NCBI GenBank assembly: GCA_964304625.1 | Contig: OZ199838.1 | Span: 5,890,001-5,954,000 of the forward strand | Length of the DNA stretch: 64,000 bases | Source: Kudoa neothunni | Lineage: Eukaryota; Cnidaria | Reading direction: 5' to 3' | In this document: positions 1 to 11,800 of the stretch, piece after piece | How the letters are laid out: each line of letters begins with the position of its first letter | Numbering within the stretch: the first letter of the stretch is position 1 | Program-made: the position numbers and the translations under genes | The notes under the pieces: generated by a model | Seen by the model: the letters and a program-made list of their open reading frames with translations, nothing else | Databases searched by the model: none | What the model was told of the DNA's origin: nothing

Positions 1-715
1 TGCACTATAAGAAGTACTGCGACAAAAAATCAGTAAATTAAAGTTGCTTCAATCGTGTTTAACATCTAATAGATTCTACTTTGGGGATCTGTTGCCATTG
101 TTTGGAATGTTGTGACGTTTACATGTAATCATAGAAACATGTCAATCGATGTTTATATGATTGAAACTGTTAGATATAATGGGTCATCGATATGCTGAAG
201 ATCGTTATAACGATATAATAAATGTATGCTCAATCATAATTTCCTTATTGTATTGATAATTGCATGGTGTAGCGCAAAACTTATTCTGTGATTGGCTTCA
301 ACTTTGAAATAGAAGATTACAAAGTTCCTGGTGTTCATGGAAATCACAAATGTAGTGATACTTGAGATACTGCTTTTATATAATACACGTCTTTCTGTGA
401 CAAATGATATTTTAAATGTGTTTATTTTTTTTCTTATTACTTAGCATATTATTTCGAGATCTTCGGTAATAAATGTAAAATTAGCAGTAGTTTAAATTCG
501 GACTGCTCAAATAAGCTGATATGCGCTAGTGGTAACATTTAATTTAGCACATAATAAAGCACAAAATTTGTTTGCATATATTTTCTAATATTTAATGAAG
601 AGAAATTAAATGAGTTATCTGTCTTTATTAATGGGTGATAAATTATACATGTAGGGTGATAAATTTACAAAATACATTAGCTGATATGGAAATGTTATTT
701 TTATTGTTGCATTTA
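1..715. other. AT-rich spacer, no gene seen
   Basis: No ORF of note and no recognisable protein similarity on either strand. The segment is AT-rich and lies downstream of the PRCC stop codon, so it may contain the PRCC 3' UTR, but I could not identify a decisive polyadenylation signal. Confidence 0.5.
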
Positions 716-1753
716 TTAAAAACCATATTTCATTCGAGATTGTTGGCGATTCGCTCTGCTCTTAGCCCATTTATTTTTGAGTTGTGTCTCCATTTGTCTA
801 GCTTGTAGGGCCAAATATGTGATTTGATGTCGTTTTTTACTTTCCCCACCCAATGCAACTCCAGTGTAGGTGGATTCACGTTCTTGGGTTAGTTGTTTAA
901 GAGCATCGATATCTTGATTTTTAAGTTGGTCGGCATTCACATCGATACAATGTATTGGTTGACGACGCTTACGATCGCCAGTCAGACGTTTCAGTGACTC
1001 ATCGTCCAAAATATTTTGTATATGGGAAGTGGAACTATCTGGGTAAGTTATGGTATCATTTGAGGGCTCAAAATCCATAATAATTTTATGCGCATCATTT
1101 GAAACGTGTTTAATTTCGTCTGTTGGCTCCTCTTCCCCATTTTCGTAACCATTCTCAACAATCTCAGGCGCAAATTGTGAATTCAATCCGAAGAAATCCT
1201 TATCATTTTTGTTGTTGTCTGACGAATCACTTGAGTTATCAGAATCATACGCAGCTACCAAAGAAAAGTTTTTTGTACTCTGAGTAGACGATTTAGTACT
1301 GTTGCCATCGTTTTTCGTATCTATATTTTTCACTTTAAGTGGTAAAAACTCAGACAATTGTTTCGAAGGTTTGGTCGTTTGGCCAACTGGTTTAGTTTTC
1401 GGCAAAAAACTTAATTCTAGGTTAGAAGATTCGACGAGGTTATCTTTTTTAAACTTTGGGGAAGGAAGCAAACCTAACAGCCCAACATTCTAAATCAACC
1501 AATTCACATCATTTAGAGATAAAAATCTAATTTTTACTTTTTTATCTATACTTGAGGCATTTACTGTTTTTAGAGTTGAATTATTTTCAGTAGGAACCTA
1601 TTCTAATGTTATAAATATGCTTGAGTGTCAATTAATACATTAACCGGTAGTTCTGGAAGAGTTATTTTAATTTTCGATTTTTCTAAACCAAATTACAAGC
1701 ATCGAAAGACAAAAACTACCAGAAGGATTAGGCATTTTGTCGTGGACCGACAT
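716..1753 (-). CDS. PRCC: PRCC homologue (proline-rich mitotic checkpoint/splicing factor)
   Basis: PRCC is a nuclear protein linked to pre-mRNA splicing and to the MAD2B checkpoint. The C-terminal block matches the family signature: KRHQITYLALQARQMET, then a Lys/Trp-containing helix, ending in RMKYGF. DDESLKRLTGDRKRR corresponds to the family DDEAFKRLQGKRNR block. GLLPSPK matches the conserved short Leu-Pro motif. Three exons fit in frame: 1753-1720 (34 nt, begins ATG), 1682-1645 (38 nt, KIKITLPELP, matching the VKIxxPEL motif) and 1489-716. They sum to 846 nt (281 aa plus stop). The introns are 37 and 155 nt. The protein is shorter than human PRCC (491 aa) and lacks its long proline-rich N-terminus. 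The last exon is secure; the two micro-exons and the start are inferred. Confidence 0.82.
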
Positions 1754-3107
1754 TTTACGAATGGTGACGAAATTTAATTTACATTTAATAAATGTTAACC
1801 TTTTTCGGAAAAATATACAAATTCGCGATTAGTTACGATTTGAAAAGAGTAATTTAATCATAAATCGCATTTTTGTTATATTAATACCTCCTATATATTA
1901 GATATTGACTACCTTTATTATATTAAAATACAAATTCCTGTATAAAATTCAATTATAATTTTTTAATTACAATGATATAAATTTAAATATGGTTATATTT
2001 AGCTAACAGAGTTTGGTTAGGATATTAATATTTTAGTGCTCTAACAACTCATTTAATAAATTACCTCCTATTTCCCCATTATTTAGAGGAGAAATACTCT
2101 GAAATGGGCACAATATTTCAAGATCAAATTTTATTTCATCGGTGGAAAAAAAAGGATGAGTTTATTTGATTTTTTTAGTCAGAACTGAAAAATATTTATA
2201 TAAAGTTTAGGAATAAAACTTCGAAACATATTGGCGTTATATTTTACGTATTTAAATTTTTTCGACATACGCGATTACTTATAGCTCCGCATAATTGGAT
2301 GTTTTGTGTTATAGACTATTGCATGCTTAGTCGTTTATAAGTCACCGACAGCATATTTCACTAACTAATCAATTAACGCTAATAATGTTTTTATATGCGC
2401 TTTAACACATGACGTTATCAATTAAAGTAAACTCAAGAAAATAACAAATGTCGTGTACAAAACAATATTTGAACGAAATTGTCTGATATATGTTTAGCTT
2501 TAGTACATCAATATGGCCAAAGCTCTTAAGTTTATTTACTATTTTATTGGTGATAATAAACAACCTAATCATCATGTTTATCATTGTCAAAAATCAGGGA
2601 TTATTATCCCCCAAAATTTTAATCCTAAACGGTTTGTACGCGTGCGCAAATAGAACTTTTAATCCCAGCAACTCTTACTCACAAGTTGTATACGGATTAA
2701 CTTTCTTAGAAACTGATACATTCAATTATTTTAAGTCCTCGGTTTCACTCTTGAAGGCCACAAATAATTAAATAGGGTCCAAACGAATATCATCTGAATA
2801 TTATTTACGATACAAATAGTCACTTTCTTATCAAAATATTAATGTATACCCAACAATCAGGTGTAATGATAAATTCATAAATAGGTCCTATTGACAAAAC
2901 TGAATAAATCGTGTTTATTTTTTTTAATTTGAATACGCATCATACATAAATTTTAAAAAATGCGCTTATAAATAAAATAAAACATTTTCTGAACGTTATA
3001 AAGTCGATTACACATGAAAAGAATTGAACGATGAACTTGTTATTGATGCGTGAGAAGGTTTAATGATAACTGATAAGTGACAATATTTTTCAACTTAGAG
3101 ATAAACA
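1754..3107. other. Intergenic spacer between divergent PRCC and CBS
   Basis: PRCC (minus) and CBS (plus) are transcribed away from each other, so this AT-rich segment should hold both promoters. I see no convincing TATA or initiator. A stretch at about 2634-2735 resembles, in the opposite orientation, part of the repeat at 49.39-49.43 kb (shared core: a run ending TTTTAATCCCAG, with GTATAC nearby). No coding region was recognised. Confidence 0.4.
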
Positions 3108-5275
3108 ATGGTTGGTTATGTACCAAACAAAATATCCAATTGCACATGGTCATCAGTGTCCAAAAACAGCATCACTCATCATTATCATCACCACATAAAG
3201 TTAAAGTATCAGATGAAACAACATAATTTAGTTGCTGAGATTATTTTATTGCGATTGGTTGGCCGAATGAGTTACTGATTAAGTGTAGGCCACTTCAACC
3301 ATACATCTACGACAACATCATGGAATACATTGGAAAACACTCCTTTGGTAAGGCTGAACAATATTACAAAAAAATATGACTTAGAATGTGAACTATGTAA
3401 TTATCAGTTGAGAGTTAACACACGATAAACTAAACATGATTGGTAATTGTAGTGGGAAAATGCGAATTCTTGAATCCCGGGGGTTCTGTTAAAGACCGTA
3501 TCGGTTATAGAATGGTTAAAGAAGCTCAACGAGAAGGACGACTTAAACCAGGTGCCACTCTTATCGAGCCCACCTCGGGAAACACTGGTAGCAATTTTCT
3601 CGCCGTTAATCCAATTCCGTATACTCTCATAGGTGTGAGTATTGCCACTGCGGCAGCTATATACGGTTACAATTGTATAATTGTCATACCGGAGAAAATG
3701 AGCAAAGAAAAGGTAACTTTAAGAACAGCTGACAAGATTAACATGATGACAATAGGTGAGTGTACTCAAGGGACTTGGAGCAAAAGTAATTAGAACAAGA
3801 ACGAGCGCTCGTTACTATGAAGAAGGTACATTTATTCAAGTTTAAAACAATTTGATTCCAAACTTCATTTTAGATTCTCTATTTCAGATTTCAGCTCGAT
3901 TACAAGATCAAATAGAAAATTCAATCATATTAGATCAGGTAGTTGAACTGAGCAACTCATCACAACTTTCTCATCTCTATATATCCAAATTAACGCTTGA
4001 GTTTATTTTCTAGTATAAAAATCCATACAATTCAATAGCGCATTATGATTCGACGGCTGAAGAAATACTGCGGGATTGTGATGGTGCTATTGACGCTATT
4101 GTAATAGGTGCTGGAACTGGAGGGACTTTGGCGGGTGTAGCTCGTAAATTCAGGGAAAAACTACCAACTTGCAAAGTAATTTTGACCATTAAAAAAATCT
4201 GTTGATTTATCAAAATTATTATAAAGATATGTGCTGTTGATCCTTACGGATCTAGTCTAGCAGGAGGATTGACTCCTCGCGATAAAATCACGTCATTCTA
4301 CGAAGTCGAAGGTATCGGTTATGATTTTATACCAACTGTGTTGGATCGTGATCCGGTGGATCAATGGATAAAATCAGCCGATAAGGAAAGTCTAAAACTT
4401 GCTCGGGAGTTAATTTCATTAGAGGGACTGTTATGTGGTAACTGACTATGAATCTACTCGCTTATTAATTTGGTCCAAATAATCAGGAGGGTCAAGTGGA
4501 GCTGCCCTGTATGGAGCTATACAAGTAGCAAGAACACTAAAAAAAGGTCAAAGATGTGTTGTTATACTTCCAGATTCTATAAGAAACTACCTGTATACCA
4601 AATATAATTAATTAGCTTCTAATAACATTTTTAAAGGAGTAAGTTCCTAGATGATAGTTGGATGGTTGAAAGAGATTTTATGGAATGTATTCCAATCAAT
4701 GAAAACTCAAAGAGGTATTTCAATTAGCTATTTATCTTAATAATACGATAAAAGATGGTGGAACGAATCCATTCAGAAAATTCCTCTCGATCTACCGATC
4801 ACGTTGTTACCATCGCAAACGTTATCGCAAGCAATATCCATGCTAAAAAGGTCAACATAATAAATTATTTAGTTATTAATAAAATTTATATAGTATTAAA
4901 AATAGTGTTGTCCCTGTTTTGGATGAAAAAAAGTTTATTTTAATCATTTTATTGATATTTTAATTCTTTGTTTAGTAGAGTTTTGGGGGTCGTTTCAATT
5001 CAAGATATTTTCAATATTTACATCAATTCTGAAGATTCAGAGCATAAATTGATCGAGAATATTATGAAAAAAGTTTTCCATCCTATTTTTTACATTGAAG
5101 GCACGTTAGGGAAAGCTTATCATTCACTCAATACTTCCGATGAAGCTGTTGTTGTGCAATCTCCTAGTAAATATGAGTTTGAACTTGAGGCAGCTAAATT
5201 ATTTGTTTAGCCAACTTTCAATATATGGGTAACATCTCAAAAGCTTCTCTCTTAGCACATATCAATGAGTTATAG
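3108..5275 (+). CDS. CBS: Cystathionine beta-synthase, heme-type
   Basis: PLP enzyme joining serine and homocysteine to cystathionine (transsulfuration, cytosolic). Proposed exons: 3108-3205, 3284-3396, 3453-3587, 3633-3712, 3756-3825, 3895-3938, 4014-4175, 4227-4437, 4487-4592, 4637-4714, 4755-4850, 4894-4932, 4976-5166 and 5211-5275. They total 1488 nt (495 aa; human 551). Exon 1 carries CTW...HHYHH, matching the human heme-ligand Cys/His motif. GGSVKDR holds the PLP lysine; EPTSGNTG and GAGTGGT bind substrate and phosphate; [16 protein letters not shown] and [12 protein letters not shown] are diagnostic. The C-terminus has a CBS-domain pair; its last strand and helix (GNISKASLL) appear only after removing a 44 nt intron whose unspliced reading runs to a stop at 5210. 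The exon 1 donor (3199 or 3205) is uncertain. Confidence 0.94.
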
Positions 5276-5881
5276 AGTTAACTTAACTATCTACTATTTC
5301 TTTGTTTCTTGTCTATACGTGTATTGATTTTCTTGGTTGGAATTAAATATATTTAAATGTGATCTCTCTATAGTAACTAAATTCCATATTCAACTTGAAT
5401 TATTTGAAATAGATTCAACAGTACATGTACTTTTATAAAATATGTGATTAGTGTAACAGTAGGACGGTTGCCACAGCTATTATGATAGGGTAGTTAGAAA
5501 TTGGTTTTGGTATTATTAAAATGGTAAATTAATAATCGACAACATAAGTTTGATAAGAGAAGGGTTGACTAGGTAACAGTGTAGGTGACGATATGGGGCT
5601 TTAATTTAGTAAGACCAATATTGTATTGATAGGATACCGTTCTTTTGTTGCCTTAAATAATTTGGTGCTGACTCGAAATGTGTCTATTTCATCAATTCTT
5701 TGGCTTACGTATCTCCACTAGCATATCAATGTGAATTGACTTATTGAATTTAGTCCTTTAAAGGCAGCTATGGTAATAATTATAATTAAATACGGCATGA
5801 AATAAAACAAAAAGATCATATAATTAAGAAAGATTGGCTCGCATTTAATCAACTTGAAGTTGTTATTTGATAGAGCATTTC

Positions 5882-8800
5882 ATGGGTCGAGGTTTTGTAG
5901 CGCTTAAAGTTATCCTTATATTTTTTATTTATGTAAATACAATTGTATCTGGAGACAACAAGTAAAAATGAGAAAATGGAATGACGGTCTCTTATTTCGC
6001 ATAGTGTTCGACTCGTTGCGGAACAAATATCGAGAAATATTCGTCATTTCACTGACATCACAACCAAATATAAACAACTAAATGAAGTTTGTCAAATAAA
6101 TGTTGAAGCTCGTTTAATATTTTCATAAGGGATTCGGGATATTGTACAAAAAAGGAAGTTATATTCTTGAAAAAACTAATAGCGAAGAAATTGTACAAAT
6201 ATTTTCCAATAGAATTGTCCAAATAATTTCAAACGCTACATTAAATATTAGAGTAATTTTAAAATTCTAAAATAATTGTACATCTGAATAAATTTTTCTT
6301 GAAAGAACCTGGCGGATGAAACCACTCGTGCTGAATTTGAGGAATGGAACACTAATAGTAACGCCTCAAGTTTTATTCAAAAAGTAATTAGAGATATGAT
6401 CAATTTGAACAGATGCCGAATTAAAAACGTCGTAGTGTGATAATCGTGATATTAAAAGCTTGTTTGAGAATAACTGTTTCCCAAAAAGTCTCAAAATAAA
6501 CGATGATTTTTTTGAGAACATTCCAACCGATTTCAACAATAGTTATGTGCTTCTGAGAACGAACCAAAATATAAATGGCACGTTTTCATAATCGACCAAA
6601 AAATTATTCAAACTTTAGACAAAGCTATAACTAAACGATTACGATGGATGGAAAAACTCAATCCGGTCTTTATTGAAAATCGCAAACAACGACCCAAGTC
6701 ATATTGGCAATATGTAGCCACGTCAAACGGAGAAATTGTTGTTTATCCTGGTAGCACAGCTTTGTACAACCCAAACGTATCTAACATCTATGAGCCTCGT
6801 TTTCGGCCCTGGTAAGTTTACATTATCGATAAATGAGTAACAAAGTTATTCTTAATTTTTCAATTACAGAAATTTAAAGATATTTTCGAAATATTTTTAA
6901 GGTGATGTGAAAAAATATGCATAAAATTAGTCGTCTAATCATTTTTATCTAGTTTTACAGACGCGAGATTGAATTTTTTTACGACGCTTTTTGGACATAG
7001 TTTAGATATTATACATTCATTTGATATAAATTTTATTGGAAATCAAATATTTTTTAATCATTTAAAAATATTATTAGACAATACTTTTAGGTGTAGAATC
7101 GTTAATATTTATATCGTCTGTTATTACATAACTTTTTTCTTAATCCTTTTGTGCCCAATGTTCGTATAAATTTTATATGAACAGAAGAGAAAATCGCACT
7201 TCTATGACGCTATATTTTTAATATATTTCTCCCAACTTGATTTAAAATGTTATATTTATTTATATCCACTTAAAAATTAGTTTAAAATAATTCAAGTGAA
7301 TTTTGACATTAGAATACATATTCAAAGATTCCAATTATTACCACTAGAAAGTAAATAATTTCTTTTCTCGCATAATCGTAATATATTCCATAAGATATTT
7401 TGATAACATATAATTTTTCATAATTTAAAAATATTCATATAGTTATTTAAAAAAGTTATACAAGGATTATTTTTAAGTATTACCTAATAAATAATTATTG
7501 CGATATTTATAATTATATAATACATCCACATCAAAGGAAAAAATTGATATACTAAAAATTAATCTGTTGTACCTCCTTTTAAAAGCATCGGCCTTAAATA
7601 TTTTTAGATATGTAATTTTCATTTTTTTTGTAATTTGATGATAATGGCTGATAAAAATTATTGAGAGAATTTTAATTGTTTATGTTAGCAAACTAATGGT
7701 CAGTTAAATGTGGATATATACCTTCATTGTATATGATTTTAGTTATTTAATTGTGTACGCAACATTCGCTTGTTTGGATCGCTTTCTTTAAACTCAATTA
7801 TGAATGAGTTGACTCTGAAAATTAATATTTTCGCTAATTAGATTCTTTAGATAGATTTAAACAATTTAAATTCAAAATTCTTATATGATTTATCATTATT
7901 CTTTAAAATTCCATTACGTATGCTAATTTCTGACATGCTAAATTGCAATATTGTAATAGTTTTCGTCCTTTAACGCACGTACTGAGTCGACAATTTTCAC
8001 CTTTAAATGAAATGAGTTTGGGGTGATTTTTGATCCCAGAATAGAAATAGTAGTTCAACGAATAAAATACGACATCAGAAAATACAAACATATTAGAATT
8101 TGTAAAATATATTCATCTCATTATTATTTTGGATACAATTTTGCCAAAATATCGGCATCTGAGGGTTAAACATAGGTTTCATACAATTTTAATGACACGT
8201 TGAACGTTTGTTGTTATTCCGTTTTAAGCAAATGGAGCATTTTTTCCTTTAAGTTAAATCTTGTTTCCGCAAAATTTGATTCTGGTTAGCTATTTTGTCA
8301 ATGCCGTATTCATTTGAAATTTCTTCGACGATACTAATATATTTTCTCCATGTTCAGGGGTGGACAATTATGTTTCTGAAGGGTCGGATTTTTATAAAAA
8401 AAGTTGATCATGGTCTGAAAGCTATTATTTTAAAAGAATTTGATATTAAAATAAATTGAATTGCATTGCATTTTAAATAAAACCTAATAAAAATTTGATT
8501 TTCTGCGTACTGTACAGATATGGTGATAAATAAGGTAAACAGCGTTGGGCCAGTATGTACAAATAAATACATTTTGACCAAATCTTTATTAAAAACAAGC
8601 ATCCGTTATTAATTTTTCGCTTTTCAGCACCCGCTGTGGTCAAAATTAAACGTCTTGTGAAAGAATTACATGTTTAATCGGTTCAGCAATTATTTTTGTA
8701 AGTATAGTAGAATGAGTTTATGTATATTTCGAACTCGATTTTTCACAGATAAATTAATAAATTGAGTGACCTATTGTCTAATGGATTTTTGTATAGGTTA

Positions 8801-11800
8801 TTGAATCAGGTAGTTTGTAACGGCTTAATTTCATTATTCAACTCTCTAAGCTAGCGAAAAATTCCATCCTCTAATGGGCCTGGGATGAAAAACATCCCCG
8901 GTTATTTTTTCTTAAATTTATTCAAAAAATAATTTAAAATTTACTTGAGAATTTTTATTAGATTCTATCGATAGAATTTGGAGTATATTTTCATCTATTA
9001 CAAGACTTAATCCGGTTCAGCTCAATTATCGTGGACTATTCTCAACGAGAATAATAAGGCCTTGCGTTAAGTAGTGTATAAAACAAGTTATTATCTAACT
9101 CATCAATAAGGGAGTTGATATCACCAAAAAATTCATTGAAAGCGCTCATCTTAATTCACCCACCAGAATGGTCCAACTAGTCCAAGTTTCTTGCTCAAAT
9201 AATCCCATTTTTCTACATAACCCAAATTGGCGCATAATTAAAATAAAATCTCCGAGGAAGTATTCTTCAACGTTATAATTCAAAAACAAACTTTTGTTAG
9301 TTATTAAAACCCGACATATCTGACACGATCGATGTTTCTCCGTCCATCTGATAGGAAAACCTCAATATTATACCGCCGGAAACTTTCGAGCGATCGACGA
9401 AGAATACCGCATTGGATTAGATGGCATACTAATTGCAGATTTTTTTGGAAATTTGTCTATGGAATTTTACAGGAGTTTCTCATTCAATTATTTATATTTT
9501 TTCAAGCTAATATAAGCAAGAAAATCCTGTGGCGTTTTTCACCTCAAGCCCGTTAGAGGATGGAATTTTTTGGGGACATGATCCACGACCTGAACTTATA
9601 TTTTAGCCAAATTTTTGGTATGTGGTACGTTTAACAAATATAGGAGATTAGCGTAAATTTCAATTTTTTACGAGGTAAAATTTTATGCCCAGATTAAATG
9701 TGGGTTGGGATGTAATACACCCCAAATCCGTTAGAAGGTTAAAGTAGGACTAATTTGTTTATAATAAGCGTCCTTCCAAAAAATATAAATAAGCAAGTTT
9801 CTTTCTACAATTTCATTGATTTTTTAGTTTGCATAACTTGTGTGACACCGCATAGCTCTTTTAATTCATGTTTTATTCCTTCAAATTTTCTAAATATTGT
9901 TGGTTAAGTTTAATAAGTACTCATGTTTCTAATTTTAAATCTAACGTAAACAGTCATTAAACTTGAGTATAAAAAATACGGCAACTATATATTTATGGAT
10001 GAATTATTATTAGTCTGGCTTGTAAAATATCTTAGAGGGGACCTAAATCTCCAATCCATCACAAATAGATAAATTCTATAGTAAATTTGATATTGTTCCC
10101 CGATGGCCGAGTGAAACACCATGGGCAAGACCCCGCCTGCGGACTATATTATCCTCATTGCTGTTCAGCATCCTTCTAGAAAACCTTAGATGGGTCTAAA
10201 GCGTTAAAGTTTTTAATGTCAAAGATAATATTTAAATTTATTTATTACTAACGCGAACTACCACGCTTCGCACAGGCTTGAGAAAGTTTCATCATAGAAA
10301 AATAAGGTCAAGTAATAAAGAAATATAAGACTCTATTGATTAGTCCTGAGGAGAGATTAAGTAAATTTTTTTGATATATCAAACTTTTAACGATTGTGAT
10401 GAGTATAGTGAAAAGTTGAGATCATTTAGAGAGATAATGAAAGTAGCAAAACCTCATTAACTCGATGATAGCTTGCGATAATTAACTTTTATTGCTCAAA
10501 TTAATATCTTTATCCGACACATTTGTGTACACTCTCCTCAAAACTGTTGTGTAGCCTCTTAATATAAACAAAGTTGTGTTAAATAATCAGATAAAGTAGG
10601 ATTTCAATCTATACATTAACTCTTATCGCTTAAAATTAACGCTAACAATCACTATAATGAAATCTGGGGACCTAGTTTCAGTATGTAAGGAATGAATCCA
10701 TCTGATTACAACATACGCTTCCAATTCTTCAACAATTTAGCAAATCAGCATATTTTTACTATATTAAATGTCACCTATAGAACTTTTAAAATGTACTCAT
10801 CAAGTCAAATATATTATAAGTTCCATAAATAAGGAGTGTATTTAAGCACGCATCCAAATAGGCACATCTACTTTAAATGTACGGATAGATAAATGATATA
10901 AGATTCATCTTAAAACTGTGGATATATAGCTTAAGACTGAACCACTAAAAACGTTCAAAACAATTTGCAGAAGTTCAGTGTAGATAAATGTCACCTTGGA
11001 TTAACCAATATAATCCTATTATTGAAATCATGCAATCCGCTTAACAAACTTAACATCTAGGACAACACAATTTCCTCCATTATTTTTGAACTTTTGTCTA
11101 TATAATAACAAATGAGAGAATTTTTAAATTATCTTAAACTATTAAAAGTTACATAAATATCTACCCATAAGTAAAACTTTCTTCCGCACATGCGAACTTA
11201 GGACACACGCAAACATACATACCAACAGTTCTCCTTTATACATATAAAGGATGTCGAATTGTTAAGGCATTAATATAATTATTTATTATGGGGTCGAAGC
11301 TTGAATAAATACGCAAAGGATTTAAACATGATAACAACACCTTAGCATAAAAAATAATATATATAGAAGCGAATTTACAATAATAAATTTAAGTTTTTAA
11401 TGCTGATCAATATAGCTTTTAAGAAGTGAATTTATATCCGGGGTCATTTTTGACCCCAAACTCAGTATGGTGGTTAAAAGAGAAGACTATTATATTACAT
11501 TATTACTTTATATTTGTTAATAATATCCCTGTTTTAAATTTAAGTTGACCGGCCAATAATATTAATAACAAGAAACAATGTCAACCTAAAAATTGATTAA
11601 ACTAATTAATCACAACCCATTTATTTGGTTATTTTTAACTTACTTTAATTCTAATTGCTTTAAATTTACGAAATATTCCAAAGGTAAACTTAGACTTTTT
11701 CTCGCCAAATATTTATAAGATATGTAATTAAAATATAAATTGCGTAAAGTTTTTTACTTACTACATTATTTCGGCTAGATTTAAATTTTAATTTTAATAA

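Noticed and set aside
1302-1493. Plus-strand ORF opposite PRCC
   Set aside because: It is antisense to the PRCC C-terminal exon, which has clear family similarity.
3440-3793. Single 117 aa ORF as a CBS-like protein
   Set aside because: It reads through two introns (3588-3632 and 3713-3755); the spliced gene matches CBS continuously.
9320-9475. Open stretch reading GKPQYYTAGNFRAIDEEYR
   Set aside because: No recognisable family, it lies within a repeat flanked by inverted ends, and it does not match any alpha2/delta segment missing from the gene.
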